The notes beneath the pieces were generated by a model. The model ran no database searches. It saw only the letters and a program-made list of their open reading frames with translations, and had not been told where the DNA came from. The translations under genes were made by a program, and so were the position numbers. Below are positions 44,512 to 54,304 of a stretch of DNA of 64,000 nucleotides, in pieces. Source of the stretch: Prionace glauca (Eukaryota > Chordata > Chondrichthyes > Carcharhiniformes > Carcharhinidae); contig CM075760.1 of assembly GCA_037974335.1 (NCBI GenBank), positions 41,668,103-41,732,102 of the forward strand. The letters are read 5' to 3'. Numbering within the stretch: the stretch's first letter is position 1; the number at the start of each line of letters is the position of its first letter.

Positions 44512-46975
44512 TTCAACAGAGAATCCAAAGAGATTCTACAATGCATAAAGTACCAGAGAGTGACATTGGAGAGAGAGGGGCCTCTTAAGGATCAACAAGG
44601 TCATCTATTTGCAAATCCACGAGAGATGAATGAGATCCTAAATGAATGTTTCTCATCAGTATTTATTGTTGAGAAACGCATGGATTTTAGGGAACTTGTG
44701 GAGAAAAAAATGTGATGTCTGGAAGAATAGACATAATACAGAGAAAGAGGAAGTTTTAAAATGCATCCAGGTAGATAAATCCCCGGGATCCGATGAAATA
44801 TATCCCAGGACATTTTGGGAGACTAGGAAGGAAATTGCAAGACCCTTAATTGAGGTATTTGAATCACCGATAGTCACAAGTAAGGTGTCTGAAGATTGGA
44901 GAGTGGCAAACGTTGCCTTTGTTTAAAAATGTCTGCAGGGAAAAGCCTGGTAACTACAGGCCAGTGACCTCACATCTGTGGTGGGTAAATTGTTGGAAGG
45001 TATTTTGAGAGACAAAATCTCTGGGCATTTAGAGAGGGAACGACGGATGAAGAACTTTCAGCATGGCTTTTTGAATGGAAAATAATGTCCTACAAACTTG
45101 ATTGAGTTTTTGAAGGGGTATCCATGAACATAGATGAGGGAGTGCGGTTGATGTTGTCTACAAGGACTCTAGCAAGGCCTTTGGAAAGGTAAAACATACT
45201 ACGTTGTTGCATAACAACGGCCTCGCAGGTGGAGGAGGTGATCAAGAAGGCGTATGGTGTACTGGCCTTCATTAATCGAGGGATTGAGTTTAGGAGTCGG
45301 GAGGTAATGCTGCAACTTTACAGGACCCTCGTCAGGCCTCATTTGGAGTACTGTGCGCAGTTCTGGTCGCCTCACTATAGGGAAAGACGTAGAAGCTATT
45401 GAAAGGGTGCAGAGGAGATTTACAAGGATGTTGCCTGGACTGGGAGGCATGCCTTATGAAGATAGGTTGAGGGAGCTGGGACTCTTTTCCCTGGAGAGGC
45501 GAAGGTTGAGAGGCGACCTGATAGAAGTTTATAAAATGTTGAGAGGAATAGATAGGGTGGACTCTCAGAGGCTATTTCCCCGGGTTGAAATGGTCGCTAC
45601 GAGAGGACACAGATTTAAGGTGCGGGGAGGGAAGTACAGAGGTGATGTTAGGGGTAAGTTTTTCACTCAGAGGGTGGTGAGTGAATGGAATCGGCTGCCG
45701 TCATCGGTGGTGGAGGCGAACTCGCTGGGGTCTTTTAAAAGACATCTGGATGAGTATATGGGGTTTAATGGGATTGGGGGTTATAGATAGGTCTATAGAT
45801 TGGTGGGGTTGATGTGATCGGCGCAACACGAGGGCCGAAGGGCCTGTTTGTGCTGTAATGTTCTATGTTCTATGTTCTATAACGTTAAATCTCATGGGAT
45901 CCATGGTGAGGTATCTAAATGGATACAAAATTAATTCTTGTCAGAAGCCAGAGGGTGGTTGTAGAGGGTTTTCTTTTTCAAACTGGAGGCTTGTGACAAG
46001 CAGTGTGTCTCAGGAATCAGTGCTGGGTCAGCTGTTGCTTGTCATTTAGATTAATGATTTGGATGCGATTATTTAGAGGCATGGTTAGTAAGTTTGCAGA
46101 TAATAACAAGATTGGTGGCATAGTGGACATTGAAGAAAGTTGTATTTGATTGCAACAGGATCTTGATCAATTGAGCCAGTGGGATGAAGAATGGCAGGTG
46201 GAGTTTAATTTAGATAAATGCGATGTGGTGCATTTCGATAGATTGGATCAGGGCAGGACTTACTCAGTTAATGGTAGGGCATTGGTGAGAGTTAAAGAAC
46301 AAAGAGATCGAGAGGTACAGGTTCATAGCTTCTTCAAAATGGAGTCAAAGATGGTGAAGAAGGCATTTGGCATGCTTGGTTTCATCGATCAGAACATTGA
46401 ATACAAGAGTTGGAATGTCTTGTTGAAGCTGTATAACACATTGGTAAGGCCATATCTTGAATAATGTGTGCAATTCTGTTCACTCTATTATAGAAAGCAT
46501 ATTATTAAACTAGGAAGAGTGCAACAATGATTTATTAGGATGTTATCGGGACTTGATGGGTTGTGTTACAAGGAGAGGCTGGATAGGCTGGGACTTTTTT
46601 TCTCTGGAGTGCAGGAGGCTGAAGGGTGATCTTATAGAAGTCTATAAAATAATAGGGAACACAGATCAGCTGGATCGTCAATATATTTTCCCAAAGGCAG
46701 TTGAGTCTAAAACTAGAGGGCATAATTTTAAGGTGACAGAGAAAAGTGTCCAGGGGGCATTTTGTTTTTCACACGGAGGGTGGTGAATGGTTGGAACAAG
46801 CTGCCAGAGGTAGTAATAGAGGCGGGTACTATTTTGTCTTTTAAAAAGCATTTTTATATGTACATAGATACGATAGGCATAGAGGGATATGGGCCAAAGG
46901 GAGAATTGCAATGAGCTTACGGGTTTAAAAAGTTTGACTCAAGGGCCTATTTCCAAGCTGTAACCCTCTCTGACT
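44512..46975 (+). mobile_element. Older CR1-like LINE, group D, hosting a younger LINE
   Basis: Pieces in order: NEILNECFSSVF, VDKSPGSDEIYPRTFWETRK and SEDWRVANV up to 45,215. Then a younger LINE intervenes. Next come KPEGGCRGFSFSNWRLVTSS (45,950-46,000), EEWQVEFNLDKCDVVHF (46,180-46,240), VKKAFGMLGFIDQNIEYKSW and LECRRLKGDLIEVYKI (46,600-46,650). Many stops mark it as old. It interrupts duplication copy A just upstream of the GPCR first exon's donor side, so it is within the inferred intron. Confidence 0.88.
45216..45878 (+). mobile_element. Young CR1-like LINE, group B, 3' end
   Basis: A 663-bp 5'-truncated copy is nearly identical to the 3' part of 20,924-24,010. It encodes RRFTRMLPGLGGMPYEDRLR, RRLRGDLIEVYKMLRGIDRV and FNGIGGYR, with the TTCTATG-repeat tail. 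It is flanked by ATAAC at 45,211-45,215 and 45,879-45,883. A one-base difference breaks the frame near 45,375. Confidence 0.92.
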
Positions 46976-47049
46976 TGATTATGCTCCGACCCTCGCCTGC
47001 TTTGATTCCCGTAGTGGTCCGGCTGGTACAGTTCCAGCCAGGGACTTAC

Positions 47050-47368
47050 CCGGAACACTAACAATCACCAGGAGGGGATAGTAAAAGCATTGAAACACGT
47101 TCAGTAAAAACACAATCCGATCAGCCGATGTTATCCAAAAATCATCTGCAGTAAACGTAGAAATCCAATAAAACAAACTCCTGTCCACGGTTGGAACATT
47201 CGAAACCATCGTTCGCAGATTCTGATCCATTGTTGGGACATTCCAATCCATCGTTCCCAGATTCTGATCCATTGTTGGAACATTCCAATCCATTGTTCCC
47301 AGATTCTGATCCATTGTTGGAACATTCCAATCCATTGTTCCCAGATTCTGATCCATTTGTTGGAACAT
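47050..47368 (-). CDS. GPR139-like GPCR, first exon, copy A
   Basis: The exon encodes the extracellular N-terminus and most of TM1, ending VFQCFYYPLLVIVSVP plus one base, then donor GTAAGT at 47,044-47,049. Joined in phase 1 to the exon at 39,868 it gives SVP-VN-IITIV, restoring the TM1 Asn. The intron would be about 7.2 kb. The upstream coding part is a 14-residue tandem repeat (MDQNLGTMDWNVPT); 47,368 is the first in-frame Met of the frame that reaches TM1. One repeat unit has an extra base, so the frame opening further upstream (MPGGFPFSINKG, from 47,612) does not reach TM1. The Met conserved before TSADRI in copy B is Trp here, so translation must start in the repeat, or this copy is impaired. 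Confidence 0.75.
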
Positions 47369-47479
47369 TCCAAACTATCATTCCCAGATTCTGATCCATT
47401 GTTGGAACATTCCAATCCATTGTTGCCACATTCTGATCCATTGTTGGAACATTCCAATCCATTCTTCCCAGATTCTGAT
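47187..47479 (-). repeat. 42-bp coding minisatellite, seven units
   Basis: Units have the form CCATTGTTGGAACATTCCAA then TCCATTGTTCCCAGATTCTGAT. Seven are recognisable. One has 43 bp. Copy B has three units at 58,845-58,970, so array length changed since the duplication. Confidence 0.92.
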
Positions 47480-47772
47480 CTCTCCTCTCCCTCCCTCGCT
47501 CTCCACAGCCGCTGATCTCTGTTAGTGTCGGAACTCTCGCTCCCGTTAACTCAATGGGACAACATATTGAACGGAGTCCCTTATTAATAGAAAAGGGAAA
47601 CCCTCCAGGCACACTAATCAGGTCTATGGAGACTCACATCAATTACAGTCACTTAACAAACAGCTTCACCTAACCCCCTTCAATCCAATACTTTCTGTAC
47701 ACAAAGTAGAAAATTTACAGCCTCGATGGGGTGCTGAGTGTCAGGGAGATATGGAAAGTTGGAAATAACGGT

Positions 47773-48174
47773 GGGTCAGACACAGCAGTGCAGAAGGACT
47801 TCCTATGGCCCATCGAGTCAGCACCGCCTCTTTGACAAACTATTTTACCGGCACTGGAATGATCATGGCACATGTTTTCTTTGAAGATCAATGTTACTAT
47901 TTAAATATGGAGACCAGAATGTGCCTCTCAATGCACAAATAGTGTTGGTTTCGACATAATTTACATCAAACTTTAACATAAATCTGTTTGTTTTCCATTG
48001 TGATATGGCCCTAAATCTTACTGTAAGGATAACACAGGTCATTGAACTTTCTATCATTCATCTCCTCCAATAATTTTTGAGGTGATTCATTAAGTACTAA
48101 AATAATTCACTAAGTTTTTTTTTAGGATTTAGAGTACTTGAAACAGAGTGTACACAATCACTGGAGACTTCATT
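47773..48174. other. SINE-tail trace, otherwise no gene
   Basis: 47,785-47,836 resembles a group-A tail (CAGTGCAGAAGGACTTCC, CCCATCGAGTCAGCACCG). The rest is AT-rich. Confidence 0.45.
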
Positions 48175-48460
48175 TGGGTGGCACAATATTAGCACTGCTG
48201 CCTCACAGTGCCTGGGAGCCGAGTTTGATTCCCGGCTTTTGATCCCTGTGTGGAGTTTTCACATTCTCCCCGTGTCTGCATGGGTTTCCTCCGGATGCTC
48301 CAGTTTCCTCCCACCCTCTGAAAGATGTGCTGGTTAGGTGCATTGGCCATGCTGAATCCTGTCTCAGTGTAGCCGAACAGTCTCTGGAGTGTGGTGATGA
48401 GGAGATTTTAACAGTAATTTTACTTCATTGTTCCTGTAAGGCGACTTGTGACATTAATAC
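48175..48460 (+). mobile_element. SINE group B
   Basis: Head GCACAATATTAGCACTGCTGC, B-box-like GTTTGATTCCCGGC, body TGGAGTTTTCACATTCTCCC and GGGTTTCCTCCGGATGCTCC, tail GAGATTTTAACAGTAATTTTACTTC then GGCGACTTGTGAC. It is well preserved. Confidence 0.9.
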
Positions 48461-48542
48461 ATACACTTACACATATGCCGAGCTCCTCTTTGTCTCTATC
48501 CAAACCAAACCTACATTGCAATATCCTCAACACAAGCTCGGG

Positions 48543-48922
48543 AAGTGATGGCCTATTGGTATTACTGTTAGACTGTAAATCCACAAACTCACCTGGTGTT
48601 CTGGGAATCTGGCTTTGAATCCCGACACTGCAGACGGTGAAATTTGAATCCAATAAAAAAAAGGAATTAAAAATCTACTGATTACAACGAAACCATTGTC
48701 AATTGTATAAAAACATCATCTGGTTCCTTCAGGGAGGGAAATCCGCTGTCCTTACCTGCTCTGGCCTACTTGTGACTCCAGAGGCGCAGCAATTTGGTTG
48801 GCTCCCAGCTACCCTCTGAAATGGCCTAGCGAGCCACCCAGTTCAAGGGCAACTAGCGACGGGCAATAAATGCTGGTCCAGCCAGCGACATCCATGTCCC
48901 CGGAATGAACAATAATAAAAAA
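48543..48922 (+). mobile_element. SINE group C, best copy
   Basis: About 380 bp: head near GTGATGGCCTATTGGTATTA, CTGGCTTTGAATCCCG, GGTGAAATTTGAATCCAATA, AACCATTGTCAATTGT, CCGCTGTCCTTACCTGCTCTGG and CACCCAGTTCAAGGGCAACT. The tail is GGGCAATAAATGCTGG, GCCAGCGACATCC, ending in AATAATAAAAAAAC. It serves as the reference for fragments elsewhere in the window. Confidence 0.85.
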
Positions 48923-48993
48923 ACATCTTCAACAGTTCCACTAATGCTATCTTGATGAAAGGCGCTGCCATGACAATGGAAACCAACGTGCCA

Positions 48994-49078
48994 ATATAGA
49001 TCATACAACCCTACAGTGCAGAAAGAGGACCTTCGAGTCTGCACCAAACATAATCCCACCCAGGCCCTACTCCCATAT
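48994..49078 (-). mobile_element. SINE group A tail fragment
   Basis: ATACAACCCTACAGTGCAG, CTTCGAGTCTGCACCAAAC and CCCACCCAGGCCC. It directly abuts the LINE tail at 49,079. Confidence 0.8.
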
Positions 49079-50785
49079 CAACAAAGAACAAAGAACAAAG
49101 AACAAAACAGCACGGGAAACAGGCCCTTCGGCCCAACGAGCCCGCGCCGCCGTCCCATGGTCAGTGACCTATTCATGACTCTAGTCTATGCCTAATGTGT
49201 GAGGATCAGGCGTCAGAGGCCCAGCAATTTCATCCCTCACCTCCCTTAGCAGCCTAGGATAGATGCCATCAGGCCCTGGAGATTTGTCCGTCTTTATATT
49301 GTCTAAAAGTCCCAACACCTCTTCCCTCGTGATGACTATTTCCCTCAACGGATCCTCAAACTTCTCAAGCACAGCAGCAGAGGACTGACCCCTCTCCTGA
49401 GTGAATACCGACGCAAAGTATTCATTCAAGATCTCCCCCATTCCCCCAGGCTCCAAGCATAGTTCCCCTCCTCTGTCCCTGAGAGGACCAATGTTCCCTC
49501 TAACCATCCTTTTGTTTCTAATATAAGAGTAAAATGCCTTAGGATTTTCCTTAATCCTACCCGCCAAAGCCATTTCGTGGCCCCTTTTTGCCTTTCTGAT
49601 GTCCCTTTTAAGTTCTCTCCTACATTCTCTGTATTCTTCTAACGCTATCTCTGTCCTCAAATGCCTCGATCTAGTGTACGCTTCCCTCTTTCTCCTGACC
49701 AGGTCCTCAATATCCCTAGTTACCCACGGCTCTCTAATCCTACCTTTCCCATCCTTCCTCTTGACCGGCACATGTCTTTCCTGTAAAGATTGTAGTTTTC
49801 CCTTGAGAGACTCCCACATACCCAGCGTCGACCTACCGTTAAACAGCGTACCCCAGTCCGTATCTTTAAGATCCTTCCTAATCCGGCTGTATCTAGCCCT
49901 CCCCCAATTTAACACCCTCCCCTTAGAACAGGCTTCATCTTTATCCATTAATATCTTGAACTAGACAGAGTTGTGGTCAGTGTTAGCCACATGCTCTCCT
50001 ACCTCAACGTCAACCACGTGCCCAGGCTCATTCCCCAGAACCAAGTCCAGTATAGCCCCCTCCCTGATCGGTCTATCCACGTACTGCTCCAGGGATCCTT
50101 CCATTACACACTGTACAAATTCCTCCCCGTCAGCACCGTCTGATCTCAGTACATTCCAATCTACCCTGGGGAGATTAAAATCTCCCACTACCACCACCCT
50201 ATTCTTCCTGCACTTATCTAGAATGTCCCTGCTTATCCCTTCTTCCACAGCCCTCGGGCTGTTGGGCGGTCTGTAGTAAACACCCAACATAGTAACATCT
50301 CCCTTCCTATTCCTCAACTCCACCCATAGCGACTCGATTCCTATATCCTCCGTACCTCCCTCCCTCTGCACTGCTACGATGCAATCCTTAACTAACAACG
50401 CCACTCCCCCACCTCTCAGCGACCCACCCCTATCTCGCCTGAAACACTTATACCCAGGAACATTCAACTGCCAATCCTGCCCTTCCTTTAACCAAGTCTC
50501 TGTCACCGCCACCACTTCCAACTTCCTTTCAAACATTAATGCCTTCAGTTCATCTGTTTTGCCAGTCACACTCCTAGCATTGAAACACATGCACCAAAGA
50601 CCCTCAGAAACAACCCGATCCTTCTTCCTACCCTCCGGGCCTACCCTATCCCCATCCCAGTTCCGTCTACCTCCCCACCCCCCCTCCATATTAGTTTAAA
50701 CCCTGCTGATACACACCAGCTAACCTTCCAGCTAAGATATGTATGCCCTTCCCAGTTAACTGTACCCCATCCCTCTTGTATATTT
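49079..50785 (-). mobile_element. CR1-like LINE, group A, with RT deleted
   Basis: Minus strand. The 3' tail (TTCTTTG repeats, GGGCCGAAGGGCCTGTTTC) at 49,079-49,206 joins straight to the RT start at about 49,207, skipping nearly all of RT and the first part of the 3' UTR. What remains is good: the RT start (KSPGPDG at about 49,270; EVLGLLDNIKTD), the linker (LVRRKREAYTRSRHL), and EN with ARSVTGKTDELKAL, VVVVGDFNLPRVDW and VANTDHNSV. One stop or frame change at about 49,950 splits EN from the linker. The overlap with the RT copy at 16,871 is almost identical. Confidence 0.92.
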
Positions 50786-50817
50786 GCCGTTCTTTCCTTA
50801 CACATCCTTACACATTA

Positions 50818-51044
50818 TACCCACTTATCCCTGGACACTAAGGGGCAATTTCGTAGCATGGCCAATCAACCTAACCCACACATCTTTGGACTGTGGGAGG
50901 AAACCGGAGTACCCGGTAGAAACCCACGCAGACACGAGGAGAATGTGCAAACTCCACACAGACAGTGACCCAAGTCAGGAATTGAACCCAGGACCCTGGA
51001 AGCTATGGAGCAGCAGTGCTAACCACTGTGCCACCGTGCCGCCC
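50818..51044 (-). mobile_element. SINE group A, tail-truncated
   Basis: Minus-strand head (GGCGGCACGGTGGCACAGTG), B-box complement GAATTGAACCCAGG, and body to ACACTAAGGGGCAATTTCG. It abuts the 5' side of the LINE. Confidence 0.9.
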
Positions 51045-51341
51045 TTTTAATTTAACATTTTACCCGTAACCTCATCCCAATTCTCCCTTTGGCCCATATC
51101 CCTCTATGCCTATCATATCTATGTACATGTAAAAACATTGTAACATTTTAATATTGCATGTTAAAATGTCAATCAGCACAGCGCTCTCCTGAATTGCCAA
51201 GCTGAACATGAACCTTGCTGTTAAATCCCATTCCTGTTTCAATGATTCATGTGGGAATGCCTCGTGTGAGAAACCTGAATTTCACATGGAAAAAAAAAAC
51301 ATGTTGCCAAAACAACCCGACTAGGTCATGGTCTCTCTAGC
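51045..51341. other. No gene; LINE-D tail trace
   Basis: 51,060-51,130 (GGCCCATATCCCTCTATGCC, ATGTACATGTAAAAA) is the reverse complement of the group-D LINE 3' end near 46,855-46,900, so a minus-strand LINE-D tail fragment is present. Confidence 0.6.
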
Positions 51342-51603
51342 CATAGAATCCCTACAGTGCAGCAGGAGGTCATTCGGCCCTTCAAGTCTGTGCAGACCAC
51401 AAACCACTCAGCCCTATGACAGCAATCCCTATTTACGCTTGCTCGTGCCCCCCGGTACTGAGGGAAAATTTTGGCAGTCCAGCTAACTCACACAGACTGG
51501 GAGGAAACCGGATCACCCAGAGGAAATCCATACAGACACGGGGAGAACGTGCAGAACAGTGACACAAGCCAGGAATCGAACCTGGCTCCCTGGCGCTGTG
51601 AAG
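51342..51603 (-). mobile_element. SINE, tRNA-type
   Basis: ATAGAATCCCTACAGTGCAG tail, TTCGGCCCTTCAAGTCTG, module GGAGGAAACCGGATCACCC, B-box complement GGAATCGAACCTGG and CTTCACAGCGCC head. It joins directly to a LINE at 51,604. Confidence 0.85.
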
Positions 51604-52490
51604 ACTGTAGATGAGGGCAGTGCAGTTGTTGTTGACTTCATGGACTTTAGCAAGGCCTTTGACAAGATCCCGAATGGTAATTTGTTGCAAAAGGTTAAAT
51701 CTCACAGGATCCGGGATGTGGTATCTAAATGGATACAAAATTGGCGTCTTGACAGAAGCCAGAGGTTGGTTGTAGAAGATTTTTTTTAAACTGGAGGCCT
51801 GTGACCAGCACTGAACCTCAGGGATCAATGCTGGGTCCATTGTTATTTTTTCATTTATATTTATGACTTGGATGTGAGTACAGGAGGCATTGTTAGTAAG
51901 TTTGCAGATAACACCAAGCTTGGTGGCATAGTGGATAGTGAAGAAAGTTATCTCCGGTTGCAACGGGATCTTGATCAATTGGGCCAATGGGCTGACGAAT
52001 GACAGATGGAGTTTAATTTAGATAAATGTGAGGTGATGCATTTTGGTAGATTGAACCAGGGCAGAACTTATTTAATGGTAGGGCGTTGGGGAGAGTTACA
52101 GGACAAAGAGGTCTCGGGGCACATGTTTATAGCTCGTTGAAAGTGGTATCCCAGTGGACAGGGTGTTGAAGAAGGTATTTGGCATTCGGCATGTTTGGTT
52201 TCATTGGTCAGAACGTTGATTACAGGAGTTGTGGCGTCCTGCAAATTGTACAAGACATTGATAAGGCCACACTTGGAATACCGTGCACAGTTCTGGTCAC
52301 CCTATTACAGAAAATATATTATTAAACTAGAAACAGTATAGAAAATATTTACATAGGATGCTACCGGGACTTGATCATTTCTGTTAAAAGGAGAGGTTGG
52401 ATAGACTGGGAGTTTTTTTCTCTGGAGCGTAGAAGGCTGAGGGGTGATCTTATAGAGATCTATAAAATAATGGAAAAACAAGGAAGAATG
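51604..52490 (+). mobile_element. Older CR1-like LINE, group D
   Basis: It encodes [20 protein letters not shown] (51,608-51,665), SKWIQNWRLDRSQRLVVEDF, SKFADNTKLGGIVD-like (51,897-51,930), FNLDKCEVMHFGRLN and FFSLERRRLRGDLIEIYKIM. It closely parallels 44,512-46,975. Truncated at both ends, with several frame breaks. Confidence 0.88.
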
Positions 52491-52993
52491 TGGAAAGTGG
52501 GACACACCCCCTCCTGCATCAACTCCCAGATCGGGGGCAGATCCATCCCAGTCTCAACATTCCAAAGCCAACAAGGCAAAGACAAGAAAGACAAGAAGAA
52601 GAGAAAAAAATATCCGAAGCAAAACTAAGGAAATATCCTACAATTCACTGAGCGAACACCCTCAGAGTGGATGCAACCCCTTCCCAACTGCCACAGGTAG
52701 AGGGAGTTCTCCCAACCCCCTATAGCCCAACATAAGCCCAGATATACAATCCCCTCCTCTCAACCTGCCCCTGACAACATTAGATGGACCTGAATCCAAC
52801 AGTCTCCCTCCGCCCCCCGTATCCCTTAAATTGATTCCTCCAGCCGCTTTCCCATTCATCAAAACCAATGCCAAAAGACCCCCTCACCCCACCCCCATCA
52901 GTCCCTCCCCTAACTCACCCTCCCAACAGCGATACCCCACCATTGTTGCCACATTTAGGGACCTGTGGACTATGTGCCCAGTTCCCTCTGTAT
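52491..52993. other. No gene recognised
   Basis: C-rich, purine-poor stretch with CCCC-containing runs from about 52,640. It could be part of an eroded element, but nothing diagnostic is visible. Confidence 0.35.
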
Positions 52994-53005
52994 GTAAATA
53001 TTATT

Positions 53006-53806
53006 CATGATGTGGGTATGCCGGCGTTGGACTGGCGTAAACACAGTAAAAAGTCTGACAACACCAGGTTTTAGTCCAACCGATTTATTTGATAATATTC
53101 TCACAAGCTTTCGGGTTAGTCCCTTCGTCAGGTGAACGGAGAGTTCTGGCCTCAGACAGAGCATATAAAGCACAGACAGTTTAGAGATTGCTGATTAGAA
53201 TGCGAATTCTTACACCTAACCTGCTGTTCAAGACCTGAAGTGGCTGATAATGTGAGTGGAAGGAGCACTGATCACAGTTTAAAGAGATGTGTATTGTCTC
53301 CAGACAGTACAGTAAGTGAGGTTTTGCAAATCCAGGCAAGTCACGGGGGTTACAGATAGTGCGACATGAACCCAAGATCCCTGTTGAGACCGTCATGACA
53401 CACGACAGCGCAGAGTCGCTGAACAGAGACTGATAGCCAAGTTCCGCACACATGAGAATGGTCTCAACAGGGATCTTAGGTTCATGTCGCACTATCTGTA
53501 ACCCCCGTGACTTGCCTGGGTTTGCAAAACCTCACTTACTGTACTGTCTGGAGACAATACACATCTCTTTAAACTGTGATCAGTGCTCCTTCCACTCACA
53601 TTATCAGCCACTTTAAGACTTGAACAGCAGGTTAGGTGTAAGGATTCGCATTCTAATCAGCAATCTCTAAACTGTCTGTGCTTTATATGCTCTGTCTGAG
53701 GCCAGAACTCTCCATTCACCTGACGAAGGGACTAACCCGAAAGCTTGTGAGAATATTATCAAATAAATCGGTTGGACTAAAACCTGGTGTTGTCAGACTT
53801 TTTACT
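53006..53806. mobile_element. Penelope-like element, fold-back (inverted) copy
   Basis: Two arms in inverted orientation meet at about 53,392. The right arm (plus strand) encodes the last 32 residues of a GIY-YIG-type ORF (RQRRVAEQRLIAKFRTHENG then LNRDLRFMSHYL, stop at 53,499-53,501), followed by a 3' region to 53,806. The left arm is its reverse complement, reaching back into the same coding end. A 12-bp target-site duplication GTAAATATTATT flanks the whole at 52,994-53,005 and 53,807-53,818. The left side has about 40 extra bases (GATGTGGGTATGCCGGCGTT). I assign it to Penelope-like elements from the C-terminal coding signature, the inverted pseudo-LTR layout and the hammerhead-like core. 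RT is absent. Confidence 0.7.
53720..53742 (+). ncRNA. Hammerhead-ribozyme-like core
   Basis: CTGACGA (53,720-53,726), a GGG/CCC stem with ACTAA loop, then GAAA (53,739-53,742). One unpaired A precedes the stem. The same core lies inverted in the left arm at 53,109-53,131. Penelope-like elements are known to carry hammerhead motifs in their terminal repeats. I could not define the cleavage triplet and helices I and III by eye. Confidence 0.45.
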
Positions 53807-53818
53807 GTAAATATTATT

Positions 53819-54304
53819 TCCAGAGTAATTGTAAGATCTCTTAGTAGATTTCTGAGTAGGAGAGGCAGCATTTCGAGATCTGGCCGTTACTCTATTTGCA
53901 TAACTTATTCAGTGTGACAGTGAGTGCCGAAATGAGCAAATAAGTGACTATCCCCAGCCAATTTATTTGGCAAATCAACTAAATAAGTGGAGGGACAAGC
54001 AAGAAAGGCCACCCCCTCAAAAAGAAGGGAAGATACGAAACAAAAGACACAGCAGAAGGCAAAATTAGAACATGAAGTAAAAATGTGGTTAAAGGGGTGA
54101 ATAAACCACGCCAATCTCTGTGGTGCCCAGCAAGCACCGAATGCCTGGATAGTGCCCTCGGACACTGCATGCTGCCTCTCCAGGGACACACAACCATGAA
54201 TGCAGCCGAGGTAGTGGGCCAGACAGTAAGGCTGGGCGGTCCCCTGAGTCATCTGCTGCCTTGACGTTAATAGCTCGTTTGGCCAGGCCCAGAAGCAGGT
54301 TCAT
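53819..54304. other. Unassigned, probably repetitive
   Basis: GC-richer minus-strand frames overlap here (for example VKAADDSGDRPALLSGPLPR near 54,230). I suspect an element fragment but cannot name it. Confidence 0.35.

Larger units (their letters stand above)
42340..47772. repeat. Segmental duplication 2, copy A (with later LINEs)
   Basis: Homologous in order to 56,665-59,260. Shared parts are 42,340-43,300 (CTCAATGGCCTTC start, CACAACCTCTCCCG.TGAGGCT, a GT run and a group-B SINE), 44,100-44,511 (AGAGCTTGCTGTGCA, GAACTGGTGTTATATG, TCTATGGAAAGTCACAG, CTGCAAA end) and 46,976-47,772 (GPCR first exon and upstream). Two LINE insertions at 43,315-44,100 and 44,512-46,975 are absent from copy B, so they are later than the duplication or lost in B. 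Confidence 0.88.

Noticed and set aside
47131-47457. Alternative frames through the 42-bp minisatellite
   Set aside because: A 42-bp unit without stops stays open in several frames. Only the frame that reaches TM1 and the splice donor is supported.
53905-54304. Overlapping minus-strand frames of 70-115 codons
   Set aside because: Three frames are open at once in GC-richer DNA. I could not attach any of them to a family, so no gene is called.
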